DNA from: Dreissena polymorpha | Taxonomy: Eukaryota; Mollusca; Bivalvia; Myida; Dreissenidae | Length of the DNA stretch: 64,000 bases | NCBI RefSeq assembly: GCF_020536995.1 | Contig: NC_068357.1 | Location: 60,682,693 to 60,746,692 of the forward strand | Reading direction: 5' to 3' | Part shown: in pieces, positions 25,451-36,660 of the stretch | Numbering within the stretch: the stretch's first letter is position 1 | Layout of the letters: the number at the start of each line of letters is the position of its first letter | Notes under the pieces: generated by a model | Told to the model about the DNA's origin: nothing | The model's input: the letters and a program-made list of their open reading frames with translations, nothing else | The model's database searches: none | Program-made: the position numbers and the translations under genes

Positions 25451-28400
25451 TGTATAGAATTCAATAAAAGATTATGACTGAAAACTGCTTTTGATTCTTA
25501 TTGTACAGTTTTAGGGATTATAAGTCTATAGCAACTCTGTCGGTTGGTGTTCATGAGTGTGAGCTTAATACAGCAATGTTTGAGTAGTACAAAAATGTTT
25601 TCGCTTTTGTGGTCGCCAGCTGTCCGTGATCTGTAAAGTGAAAATACACAGAGCTATGAAGCATACAAATGTTTCGAAATTTTATCAATGATTGTATACT
25701 ATGCATGTTTTGATTTAGTTCGTTTCAGATTTGACATGAGATGAAAACCTGACATGATTTGAACAGAGCTGGGAAACGAAAAGGTAAGTCTGTTTCATTC
25801 CACTATGAACACTTGTATTTTGACAAAAGAAGAGATAAAGTGAGTTACTTTATCATCATGGTTTCATTTAGTGAACAGAGGTAAACCTAGCTAGCTTTTC
25901 GTGTACTCTATTTTGGATGATGAGTATGTCAGTAACTTTAATTGTACGGCTAGTAAAGTATGAACATGAATGCTTTGTTCAGATTTTCAGATGTGTGCTG
26001 GCAGTTCAAGTCTGGCAGCTGGAGTGAACAGTCGTGTTTTCTGGAGCTCCAACAATATGCTAGAAGGTAAGTAACTATGTTTGTTTTGCATTGCATGTTT
26101 TTATATGTTTCAGACTTTCAAGCAGAGATGTCATGCTGACTGGAGTTGAGCACAGGGCAGTGACAAAGTGAAAGGTAAGTACTTTTGACTGAATGTTTGT
26201 TCTATGCATGTTTTGTTTTAATACATTTCAGGAGTGCTTATCCAGTGATGATATGACAGTTGGAGTGAACAGTGGAGCCAAGCAGTCTTGTTTTTGGAGC
26301 TACTCAACAAGCCTTGAAGGTAAGTTTAGAATTTCTCAATGTTAGTGAATTGAAGTACTGTCACTTGCTTTTGGACAGTCGAACAGAACAGACGTGGTTG
26401 CGAGAGCTCTCATATCTGTTGTGTTAAACTGTTTTTATGATATGTTATGTTTGTTTGTTTGTTTGTGATGTACTATTTTTCAGATGCTGATGGCAGTGAT
26501 GGGTTTTCAAGCTGACCTGAACAGAAAAGCACTCATATGGTAAGTACAAAATAGTTGTTATATGGGATGTTTTGTGCATGCTTTTATGTTTCAGGTGTAC
26601 TTGCTGACAGCGACGAAGACGAATCAAGAAGAGGAACATTGTTGAGAAAGTGATTGGGACTTGAAAACAGGGTAAGTGTAACACTTGTGTTTGTTTAATT
26701 TGTAACATGCGTGCTTTGCTCTGTTTCAGATTTCACATGCAGAAATTAAACAGGATTTCAACTGCTGAGACACAAATCATCAAAAGTAAGGTAAGTTTTA
26801 ATCCATTGATTTGAGTTGTACAATGTGTTCTTTACTTTATTTCAGATTCGAGTCACTGGTTTACACATGGAAGAAGATTTCCACGTCTGTTACTCAACTC
26901 TACAGAAGCAAGGTAAGTCGATCAAATTTTTGTTTTCATTTGTACTGCTGTAATGTGATGGTAAACTTATGCTATTTTTCATGTGTGTCATGTACAGATG
27001 GATAATTCAAGTTTGATCTGTGTTGGTTTATGTTCAAAAACGTTTTACATGTATGTGTGTTTGAAGATGTTTTGTTTCAGTTGATGTCCAGATGGCAAGC
27101 AGTACAGACGTGTTTCTTGGAGCTGCCAAACAGTGAGTACAAACGTTTTATATTTTTCAGTTGTTTACTCATAGAAGTCTGTGAAAGATGATAACAAGGG
27201 TTGAATCTATCAGCACTTGTGTCTAAAAATGCTGATGTGTGACGGTTTACTGGAAAGGGTAAATGCTAGCCAGTACTTACACTTGAGCAACCGTGGGATG
27301 TCGAACTAACTGATGATGTACTATGATGGTGAACACTTACTATGTGTATCAAAATGCTTTTGTTGATATTTACTATAGATGATTTGATATTGGTTAACAT
27401 TTGTTTGCATGCTGTTAACATTTCTATTTCATTTCAGGGAGCTGTGGTAAGTATTGTAGTATTAATTTGTCTCAATAAACGATGATGAATGAAAACTGAT
27501 GTCGATTCTTTTTGTACAGTTTTAGGTATTAGCACTCTATACAAAACTCTGTCGGTCGGTGTTTGTGAATGTGAGCTTAATGTTTGAGTAGAACAAAAAT
27601 GTCTTTACTTTTGTGATCGCCAGTTGTCTGTGATGTAAAGTGGAAAAAACACAGCTATGAAGCATACAATTGTTTCAATATTTTATCAATGATAGTGTGC
27701 TATGCATGTTTTGATTTAGTTCGTTTCAGATATGACATGACATGAAGAGTTGACAGTCGAACAGAGCTGAGCAATGCAGAAAGGTAAGTGTGTTTCATTT
27801 TAGTATGAACACTTGTATTTTGTTTTTATATGGTATGTTTTGTGCATGCTATGTTTCAGGTGTACTTGTAGTCAGCGACGAAGACGATTCAAGAAGAGGA
27901 ACATTGCTGAGAAAGTGAATGGGACTTGCAAACAGGGTAAGTGTAACAATTGTGTTTGTTTAATTTGTAACATGCGTGCTTTGCTCTGTTTCAGATTTCA
28001 CATGCAGAAATGGTCTCATAGCAGTGCCAACAGTGAATAAGGATTTCAGCTGCTGTGAAACAACTCAACAGAAAGTAGGTCAGCATTGAATGAATGCACT
28101 TGAGTTGTACAATTTGATGTGATGCTTTTCTCTGTTTCAGATTCAAGTTCCTGGTGTAGACAGAGAAATGTGTTTGAAGAAGGAATTCTACTACTGTGAT
28201 TCAACTCTACAGAAGCAAGGTAAGTAGAAACACAATTTTGGTTTAATTTAACTCATGTGTTTTGCACTGCATGCTATTTTTCAGGTCTCTCATGCAGTGA
28301 TGCAAAAGAAGAAGATTTCAAGAAAGAATCACTGCTGCAACTCAGGCCTATAACAAGGTAAGTGTTTACTATATTGTATACAAAATGTTTCTCTGTTTTA

Positions 28401-28843
28401 CTCTGTTTGAAGGTTTCAATTGCAGAGATGTTGCAGAGATGTTTTGACAGCTTGTGACAGAAAAGAAATTCAGCAGCTGTGTCTCGACTCTAGCCACGAG
28501 GTAAGTCAAAACAAATATACTGGTTTGTATGTTATGTTGTTATGCCCTTCTATGTTTCAGACTTACATTGCTGTGACTGTTCCACAGTGGGTCAAAAAAG
28601 AGACGAATACAGGTTTCAAGAAGAAAATTGGCTGTTAAAAACCTGCACAAAATATGAGGTAAGTAAACTACTCTTTTGGTTTGTTTTGTGCTTTGTTATG
28701 CTTAACTATTTTTCAGATTGGAATGGTGGGTCGTTACAGAGCAGACTTTTGGACTACTGAGAAGTTGAGAAACAGAGAATGATTCAAGATCAGCTAGGTA
28801 AGTCTTGATTATTATGCATTGCTAAATGTTTTTTTCATTCCAG

Positions 28844-29520
28844 TATGGCTGTGGTAAGTACACAAACTTTCTATAATTTAATATTGAACTGTTTTTATGA
28901 CCTGTATTCTGCATTGTAAAATGTCTGTTTTTCATTTCAGTATCCTGTGGTAAGTACACTAACTTTGTATAATTTCATATTGAAATGTTTTGATGACTTG
29001 TATCCTGCTATGCAATGCTTAATATATTTTTCATTTCAGTGTGGCTGTGGTAAGTACACTAACTTTCTTTTCTTTTTCATATTGAACTGTTTTGGTGACT
29101 TGTATTCTGCTATACAAAATGTGTTTTTTTCATTTCAGTTGCCTGTGGTAAGTACAATTGCCTTCTTTAATTTTCATATTGAACTGTTTTGATGACTTGT
29201 ATACTGCATTGTAAAATGTGTTTCTTTTTCATTTCAGTATGGCTGTGGTAAGTACAATTGCCTTCTTTAATTTTCATATTGAACTGTTTTGATGACTTTT
29301 ATTCTGCCATACAAAATGTGTTTTTTTTCATTTCAGTTGCCTGTTGGTAAGTACAATTTGCTTTCTTTAATTGCATATTGAAATATGTTTTATGACTTTT
29401 ATTCTGCTATGCTTTTTTCATTTCAGTTTGGCAGATGTAAGTACACTTCATTTATGTAAAAACTGAATATGATTGTTGTGCTATACAAAATGTGCTTTTT
29501 TCAATTTCAGGTCAGCAATG
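28844..29520 (+). repeat. Microexon array, about 98 bp per intron-exon unit
   Basis: Eight units, each a TTTTTCATTTCAG acceptor, a 9-10 nt exon and a GTAAGT donor. Exons: TATGGCTGTG (28844), TATCCTGTG (28941), TGTGGCTGTG (29040), TTGCCTGTG (29139), TATGGCTGTG (29238), TTGCCTGTTG (29337), TTTGGCAGAT (29427), GTCAGCAATG (29511). Spacings are 97, 99, 99, 99, 99, 90 and 84. Introns are thus about 74-90 nt. Confidence 0.8.
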
Positions 29521-30821
29521 GTAAGTTTATTGTGTTTCTTTATGTATAATTTTGTATACATATTGTTTTTTTCATCATAGCATGTTTTTTATATTTATGC
29601 TTTGTGTAAGTAAAATGTTCATAAATCATTCTTATCTTTAAACTAAAAATGTATTTTGATATGCAAAATGTCTGTATGATTTCAGTTGCCAGAGGTGAGT
29701 ACCATTACAGTTGAAAAGTTAGTTTTGTTTAGTTAAAGTTTTGGTTCACAGTTCTGTTTATTATTTGGCAAAATTTACATGTATGCATTGAGTCTTGATT
29801 TCAGCTCGATTGTGGACTGAAGAAGATTGCCAGCAGAGGGATTGGATACAAAATACAAAGTAAGTACTGAGTTTCTTACTAAAAGTTTTGAGTTGTATTC
29901 ATTGTGTGTTAATATGCTATGATTGCTATGAACATGACTTTTGTATTTCAGCGAAGACAACATAGGTAAGTAAAATTGTTATCTGTTTCAAGTTTACTGT
30001 TATAGTTCAATATTGTGTTTATAAATTGTAAGTTGTACAAACACATTCAAAAGTTTCTGATCATGCTTTCGATTTCATTTCAGCTTTACTGCTAGACGAG
30101 TGTTCTCTACTACTTGACGAGTCAGCTTTACTACCAGGCGAGCAGTGACAACAAGGCGCCTTTGTGGAAACAACACAACAAAAAAGTGAGTATTAGTTGA
30201 ACAATTGATTGAAATTGTTTTACTGTATGTTATACTTAAATGCAAAATTGTGCACATAAATTGTAAGTTGTACAATTACAATGAAAGTTTCTGATCATGC
30301 TTTCTATTTCATTTCAGCTGTACTGCTAGACGAGCAGTGACAGAAAGGCGCCTGAACATGCAACACAAAACAAAAAAGTAAGTATCAGTTAAACAGTTGG
30401 TAGAGTTGTGTGTTTTTCTTTAGCAGTTTGTGTTTACTATTTTATTTGATACATGGTATATTACACATGCATGTTTTTATCATTTCAGGCTGTTTACTTT
30501 CATCGTTTACTGTTTAACACAATTTGCTTTTCTATTTTCAGTGCCAATTTGCAAACCTTGATGTGGAAACCGAGTAGTCAATACATACGTGTGGCGTATA
30601 GCTGCGACAAAACCGTGGGTCCATCGCACCGATAACTTGAACATTGGCCCGTGTATGGACATCAGTGCAACTTTGTGAATCCATGTAACTTTGTGAATCC
30701 ATGTAACATTGCGAATGTGTGTCGATCGAAAAATGTGAACATTATGCAATGAAACGAACTCGGTGTTGCAAGTGGCAAGTGTTGACAGTGTGCATGTTTA
30801 TGTTTATGTTTTTACATGAAA

Positions 30822-30827
30822 AATAAA
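30822..30827 (+). terminator. Poly(A) signal of the many-exon RNA
   Basis: AATAAA followed by GGAGATTGTTCTCC, a short hairpin, and a T-rich stretch; no other AATAAA lies nearby downstream on this strand. Confidence 0.65.
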
Positions 30828-30849
30828 GGAGATTGTTCTCCTACCTTTT

Positions 30850-31590
30850 TTTTCCTTGTTTTATTGTGCTGGCCAGCAATATTGATGTATTGATGTATTG
30901 ATGTATGTGTTTGTGTATTAACGATGTATTAACTATGCATTACCAAAATCAAACAAAACTTTGGCACAAGAGACTCTAAGTATCAAATACCAACAATTTA
31001 AGCGCAGACAATCACATGGTGGTACACCAGTCCGAATATACTCATTGCTCTAGCCAGGATTGCAAATTACTTGTGTTGACTAGCAAGGCTCCCTAGTAAC
31101 GGAGCAGTGTTACTGGCGTTTTTTGGGTCGATAGTGCTTAGGTGAGGTTTTGCTCGAATCGGGAGCGGGTCACTCGCTTGGGCGAGTTAGTTTTCGCTCG
31201 TAGTTTCCAATCTGGCTAGATCAATGTAAGGTTGTTTTGACTGCTATTTGGCAAGCAGAAAGACAACAGCGGTTAATTGACTGAGTATGGGCGACCGAGG
31301 TATGTAGGTGTCAATAGACCGACTCCACAAGTTGCGAAGCGAACCGATAGCACTTGAGGGGAAACGCCTCGGTTTTCGGTTCTAACATGTGTTATCCATG
31401 CTGTCGTTATACTCTGGCAAGGCTCCTCAATCTATCGCGAGGGACACTCATTATTGCCCGCAAGCTTTAGAACCTGACGTGGGTCGATGCGTATGCGAGT
31501 CCGAGGACGCGATGGCATTTGATAAGGCTACCAACCGGTTGATAACACGCATTGTTCAAATTGTTAGGTTTAAGTCTGCTAGGGCTGGGG
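30850..31590. other. Non-coding, relatively GC-richer stretch with possible RNA structure
   Basis: Between the poly(A) site and the first 55-nt fold. It contains complementary runs such as GCGGGTCACTCGCTTGGGCGAG and CGACCGAGG with GCCTCGGTTTTCGG, less AT-rich than its surroundings. No gene recognised; the frame at 31389-31703 overlaps a structured RNA and is not counted. Confidence 0.4.
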
Positions 31591-31596
31591 TGGGAA

Positions 31597-31651
31597 GGCG
31601 ACTTCTCTTGTACTCAGACAAGAGGAACGGTCACAAGTCCGTAAAAACGCC
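31597..31651 (+). ncRNA. 55-nt structured RNA element, copy 1
   Basis: Outer stem GGCG/CGCC, hairpin 1 CTCTTGT/ACAAGAG (7 bp, loop ACTCAG), hairpin 2 ACGG/CCGT with loop TCACAAGT. The same 55-nt fold occurs at 33683-33737 with compensatory changes. A box-like TGGGAAGGCGA and B box-like GGTCACAAGTCC suggest a tRNA-derived, pol III-type unit. Confidence 0.6.
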
Positions 31652-32389
31652 GAGTGACACCACTAGCTTGCAAACGTACAAAGCAAAAAACTTTCAAACT
31701 TGAATTTGAGGTAAAATGATAAAAAAAACTATATGAATGACTAACCGATATAAGATATTTTCCATATGGCAACAAACTATGCTACTCAATGTTGTGTTGA
31801 ACATTAATTGCGCCTTACGAACTACTCGTGTTGAGACTTACATTGAGTGACTCGTAAACGTAAAGCAGTTACTCGCTTTTGACTGCATACACATTTTGTA
31901 CAACGGTTCGTTATTGGTATAACTTGTCTTTCAGTGAGGCACATTAACATAAACGTTCAACAGTATTTAGGCTTTATATTGCGCTTGTAGAATATACGAA
32001 CAAAACACACTACATAAATGACGTTTAGGGATTATTTTGACTTTCCATTTGAGATGATATGATGAAAAAGTATATACATCAGTTTAAGCGACTTTCATGA
32101 AATTCACCACATGGCCATAAACTTGCGTTATTCAATGAAATGTTAAAATTTCGCTAGCAAAATAAATAAAAACTATATACGCAGTTTCATAACTTTCGAT
32201 GTATGATCATGAAGTTTGAAATTGTGCAAAGCAATTTTGCGTTAAAAGTTGCATGTAGTTTTATCCCGATCTGAAACGTTTCGCTACAATACAGCCGTAT
32301 TCGAAACTCAACAACTCAAATGTTTGTACAGAACAATACGAATGTTCCCATTTTGAAACGACAGTAAGTTAAACAAACATTTAGTGGTA

Positions 32390-32470
32390 AAGCGACATTT
32401 CTTGTACTCAAATAGGAGAAACGGTCACGAGTCAGTACACAAATCATAGCAAAACTACACTCTGCAGCTT
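32390..32470 (+). repeat. Degenerate third copy of the 55-nt element
   Basis: Keeps TGGTAAAGCGA just before it and ACGGTCACGAGTCAGT in place of hairpin 2, but the outer stem no longer pairs. It precedes tRNA-like element 3 just as 33683 precedes element 4. Confidence 0.5.
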
Positions 32471-32490
32471 GTATGAAACGTGTTTACAAA

Positions 32491-32565
32491 ACCAAAGTAG
32501 TTCAAAGCAGAACGCTTTTCCTTCTTCGAGGGAGAAGAAATCTGGGTGCAAGTCCCGGCTTTGGT
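32491..32565 (+). ncRNA. tRNA-like element 3 (75 nt)
   Basis: Acceptor ACCAAAG (32491-32497) pairs perfectly with CTTTGGT (32559-32565). D stem GTTC/GAAC has a 6-nt loop. An anticodon-position hairpin CTTCT/AGAAG has 7-nt loop TCGAGGG. T stem CTGGG/CCCGG (one T-G) has loop TGCAAGT. A box TAGTTCAAAGC; B box GGTGCAAGTCC with one mismatch. Position 33 is C. Lengths of acceptor, T arm and total are tRNA-like; the anticodon arm is displaced, as in element 2. Confidence 0.65.
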
Positions 32566-33682
32566 TATAACACGAATACTACTCGCTGCTCAATAGCAAT
32601 ATTCATCATCCTATCCTTATTTAAGGAATACAATCGATTTTTGCCATACGGCCACAAACTATGCTACTAAGTGTTGCGTTGAACATTAATTGCACGAAAT
32701 AAACTACTTGCGTTGCAACTAGCAAGCAGTGACTCGTAAACTCAAAGCAGTTACTCGCTTTTGACTGCATACACATTTTGTACAACGGCTCGTTATTGGT
32801 ATTACTTGTCTTTCAGTGAGACACATTAACACAAACGTTCAACAGTATTTAGGCTTTATATTGCGCTTGTAGAATATACGAACAAAACACACTATATAAT
32901 CTACAATCGATCGCATAGTTAGCTACTTGAGTTGATATTGACAAGCGCTGGTCAATCATCTCGTTTGTAAGCTTTCGAGTGTACACAGTAGTTTGCAGTT
33001 TTGTTTCACACATAATACAAAATATGGATGAAAAAAATCTATATACATAACAGTTTGCGATATTAACTACTTTTGCCTCTTGGCCAAATCTACACTCGAT
33101 CGCATAGTTTGCTACCTAGGTTGATATTAACAAGCGCTGTTTGAAAAGCAGTATTACTTCAATGCTATGGTTTGGTTGTAAGATAAAATACTAGTATATG
33201 ATGCATTGATGTAACAGATATGTAGGCACATTCGTATAGTAGAAGAAAATTCTCAGCAGCAGCTGGTCTGCAAACACTACAATGCGATTTTGCAGTTTGA
33301 TACGAACGTGTTTTGTTCACGTGAAGTTGAAATGAAAATCTGTCGTGTCTGATCAATGAAATATATTTGATAAAATAACACAGTTGAAAGGCAGTAACAT
33401 ATCTAAGGTTGTGCTATGTTACAGCTCCACAGATAGTTATTCGTCTTGCAAGATACTGGAACAGATGTCCACATGTTATTGTATATTATCTGATTTAGGA
33501 TATTTTGAGAAATTATGCAACAGAACATTTCTGCAAGATGTGAAAAAAATATCTATTTAAATGGGATTTCTGAGGTTTAGCCATCGCCGAAAGGCCAATG
33601 TTTCTTCGTTAATGCATGGCAAAAGTAAAGGCTATATTGTTTGCTAGTATGCTAGTCCGTATTGCATATCGCAAGGTGGTAA

Positions 33683-33737
33683 AGCGGCTCTTTTCATTTC
33701 GCTGTGAAAAGAACGGTCACAAGCCCGTACAAACGCT
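33683..33737 (+). ncRNA. 55-nt structured RNA element, copy 2
   Basis: Outer stem AGCG/CGCT, hairpin 1 CTTTTCA/TGAAAAG with 8-nt loop, hairpin 2 ACGG/CCGT with loop TCACAAGC. Same total length and layout as 31597-31651, with paired substitutions in the outer stem and hairpin 1. It starts in a perfect A box, TGGTAAAGCGG. Confidence 0.6.
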
Positions 33738-33784
33738 GAGTGACACCTCTTGATCATGTAGCTTGTATGAAACGTGTTTATACA

Positions 33785-33859
33785 ACCACAGTAGTTCAAA
33801 GCAGAACGCTTTTCCTTCTTCGAGGGAGAAGAAATCTGGGTGCAAGTCCCGGCTTTGGT
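33785..33859 (+). ncRNA. tRNA-like element 4 (75 nt), near copy of element 3
   Basis: Identical to element 3 across the D, anticodon and T arms; the 5' acceptor strand is ACCACAG, giving one mismatch against CTTTGGT. The duplicated block (about 32465-32612 and 33760-33905) includes flanks such as TGTATGAAACGTG and AACACGAATACTACTCG. Confidence 0.65.
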
Positions 33860-33899
33860 TATAACACGAATACTACTCGCTGCTCAATAGCAATATTCA

Positions 33900-34400
33900 T
33901 ACTCTTAGACAGTCAAGTTAATCGCGGGACCAAATGCCCATAGGTTCGATTTTGACTTGCTACATCCACGATTGAAATGAACCAACGAATTTCCATTGAG
34001 TGCATGATTGAAACGTACAGGATAAAATTTCCTAATCCGTTTTTAGTGAAACTATTGACCGCTCTATGTTAAAACAATATTTAAAGCTTGAACATTCGCT
34101 GATAATAGGCATGCAATAACAATCCAACGCTGAAATGACTCACACTCCTACGCAATTAATTTTTTCGCGGGACCAAATACCCATAGGCTTGATTTCGAGT
34201 TGCTAAGCATATTAGAGATCATAGAAATGCACAGAACTCTTACCCGGTTGACATTCTGCAAGACAGGAACGGTTTCAATCCGAATAGCAAATAAAGACAG
34301 CACAAAATACAACACATGTGGCTAACAAATGCATGCATAAATATTTACGTTGAGGATGACGTAAGATTAGAAAGCCAAAGTGTTTTCCTACTCACTATAT
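33900..34400. repeat. Last repeats before the presumed host junction
   Basis: A phrase CGCGGGACCAAAT(g/a)CCCATAGG followed by a TTGATT(t/c)-like run occurs at about 33922 and 34168. No gene. Confidence 0.45.
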
Positions 34401-36240
34401 CACACGCGTGGTTATTTAACTAGTCGAATACACCAAGGCAGCTACTGTAAATAACTGAAATGGTTGCATTACGCGCATAACTGCTGAAGGAAAGAAGGAA
34501 GTAGAAATTTGCCAATTAAATACCTCAAGAACCAGATTGGCTTAACAGCCCTCGTTGCTCATACGCTGATAATACATTTTAGGCTTTAAATGCCTATCGT
34601 GTCTTTGCACTAAAACATGAATGCTTTAGCGACAATTGATGCATAGCAAACCACATGTCGTTTAACTGCATTTTTATAATGACTCAATCTTTAGTGGTTT
34701 GATTTAGGCGACCGTAGCTATTACACAATGTGTGATCTATTCGTGCTACATTACATTCGCGAGAAAATAAAATGGTTTGAAATATATCCAGCCAAACAAC
34801 TCACAGCAGCGAACGTGTCTTGATAATAAATCTTTAATTACAACTGTGCCAAAAGATTAATAAAACACGCAGAAATAATGAAGTATAGTAATTTTTTAAT
34901 TTCTTTTTTAAAATCTTGGTCGTGATGAATCAGCTGAATAAGTCAATATCAATATGTCAATAACTATTGGGTAAAACACATCTACAGATTTTATTTTCTA
35001 TGTGCGAGTATTACGTTGTGAAAAGTAGTAAATAAATAGGTAAAGCAATACTGAGTTTTTATTTGCATTAAAGAGTACTGATTCGTACGAAGATATACCT
35101 GGGTTGAACAAATATTGGTCTGAATATTTTAATATGCCCGAATACTATAGTTAAACCAACACACGTTAACGATTAGCCAAACGTATGCGAAAATATATGT
35201 TGAATTCCATACATAGCATAATCATCCTGAATATATTTTGCAAAAGTAAACCATCTTTCAGCTTTCAAACTTTATGTGGTTCTGAATTCAATGCCTGGAG
35301 TTCCCATGTATTTTTAAATATTGTTCATGGCTTACATTCGTTAAAAAATATATTTATTTTAAAATCTGTGATCATTAAATGAACAAATACAAAGTGGCTT
35401 TTTTCGAGAAAAAAAGCATTGCACAGTACAAAATGTACATATTTTATGAAAATTCGACTGGCAGCTTTGGCATCCGAATTGACAGTCTCTGAAAATGGAA
35501 TTGTATCCATAAAACGAAAACCATCGTTATAAACGCTTTGTAATATGAACACATGGATTGTATGTTTTTCATTAAAATATGACATCGTTTTGAATAAAAT
35601 TGTTTCATATTTCTGAACAGCTTTCTATTGCGTATATAAGTACACTTATGGAAGTTATTGATCTCTGAACATCTGTGTTTTCTTATAACCACCGATAGAA
35701 CATAACATAAAAATTGACACAGTTTGGACCTCTGTAATTCTGAAGCAATACCTGAATAATTAAAGCAAACCACATCAAAGTGGCAGTATATTTCTTCGCT
35801 ACACATCATTGCTATAAAACACGCGATATATCAATAAATAAGCGTAGCTGAAAAGGGTAGACCATTCTGATTAACTCGATTATATTTATTTTATTGGTTA
35901 CGTCCCTTCTTATTGCTGTTTTGTAAAGTTTTGTGTTCCTCCTTTACACTTACAGTACTCAATAGACATTCAGACATGTAACGATGGCCTGTGTACATAT
36001 TCACACATATGATGCGAAAGATTAGGCTATCAAAGCAACTGGCCAGTAGCCATTAACGTATGCCGTACCATGTGGGTCAAAAATTTATTAACACAGCAGT
36101 TTTTACAACAAATGCCAACATTTTTACAAAGAATTAAAACGCGTATATGCACAATTGATACAGAAATGTAACTTGTCAACAAATAATTATCTGTAACAAA
36201 TCGTTATATAAAATAAAGATGAGATTTTTTAAAGTAAAAA
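34400..36240. other. AT-rich sequence without recognised features; presumed junction zone
   Basis: No splice-linked exons, viral-type genes or known repeats seen. Minus-strand frames at 35325-35809 have no domain, and I regard them as chance. The virus-host boundary is expected in or near this stretch. Confidence 0.4.
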
Positions 36241-36600
36241 ATAACTAGAAATGGCGCGGCAGATGCCGCCGCGTATCCCCACGCCGCATGCTTGTTAGTT
36301 AAATGAGTGAAAATCTCTGACATAGCCCCACCCCAAACCCCATTACTTTTGACCCAGGGGTCAGATCAAAATTCCAAAAAGAGCACCGTCGCACATATGC
36401 TCATAGCTACCATGTGTGTAAGTTTCAAGGTTCTAGTGCTAAAAGTGTAGGAGGAGATAGTGGCGAGGACGGACGGACAGACGGCGGAGATAACCACAAA
36501 ATCCCAATGCTTTTCGAAAAGCGTTGTGATAAAAATAAGAGCACGAATAAATATTGGAAACATCAATCTAATCGGCACCTTGATTAGAATACGGGGCCTT
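36240..36600. repeat. Bivalve interspersed repeat
   Basis: Contains GATGCCGCCGCG, a GGACGGACGGACAGACGGCG run and GCTTTTCGAAAAGCG, a combination I recall as a frequent repeat in bivalve genomes. No open frame of substance. Confidence 0.55.
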
Positions 36601-36660
36601 TAGACAAATAAATTAACGCGTTACCACTTAGCCATGCAAGCGAGTGATAATTGATATGGT

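Larger units (their letters stand above)
23895..30848 (+). ncRNA. Hyper-spliced probable non-coding RNA, about 35 exons with 9-10 nt microexons
   Basis: Read from consistent GTAAG/GTGAG donors and TTTCAG acceptors. Exons by eye: first exon to 24073 (uncertain); 24739-24786; 25110-25118; 25416-25424; 25729-25783; 25991-26066; 26114-26174; 26232-26319; 26484-26539; 26595-26671; 26730-26790; 26846-26912; 27081-27132; 27438-27446; 27730-27783; 27860-27936; 27995-28074; 28141-28219; 28285-28357; 28426-28500; 28561-28658; 28717-28797; eight microexons from 28844 to 29520; 29686-29694; 29805-29859; 29952-29965; 30084-30185; 30318-30377; a last exon from 30489 or 30541. AATAAA lies at 30822-30827. 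Exon lengths are not multiples of three and stops fall in every frame, so it is read as non-coding. By position it resembles a herpesvirus latency transcript. The exact set of exons needs RNA data. Confidence 0.75.
1..34400. mobile_element. Endogenous herpesvirus-like element (part; left end outside window)
   Basis: Seen: about 20 short, closely packed genes on both strands up to 18.6 kb, then repeat arrays, tRNA-like elements and a many-exon non-coding transcript to about 34.4 kb. The UL24-family protein at 18179-18640 ties it to herpesviruses. The BIR, RING and class I membrane protein families are those known to be expanded in mollusc herpesviruses. It looks largely whole: I saw no obvious breaks in the principal genes, which implies a young insertion or a virus genome joined to host DNA during assembly. 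No capsid, terminase or DNA polymerase gene is in view, so the family rests on UL24 and overall gene content. The right boundary is a guess: the last repeats shared with the element lie near 34.2 kb and the first clear host repeat is at 36.24 kb. Confidence 0.65.

Noticed and set aside
28844-29520. CRISPR-like regular array
   Set aside because: Units are not short identical repeats with unique spacers; they carry eukaryotic splice signals and there are no cas genes.
23895-30848. Reading the multi-exon region as a protein-coding gene
   Set aside because: 9-10 nt exons, exon lengths not multiple of three, and stops in each frame of the larger exons (for example TGACATGAGATGA near 25733).
31389-31703. 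104-aa plus-strand frame
   Set aside because: Overlaps the 55-nt structured RNA, has no domain and no promoter.
35325-35809. Two overlapping minus-strand frames
   Set aside because: No domain, no splice or promoter context, AT-rich codon use; probably chance.
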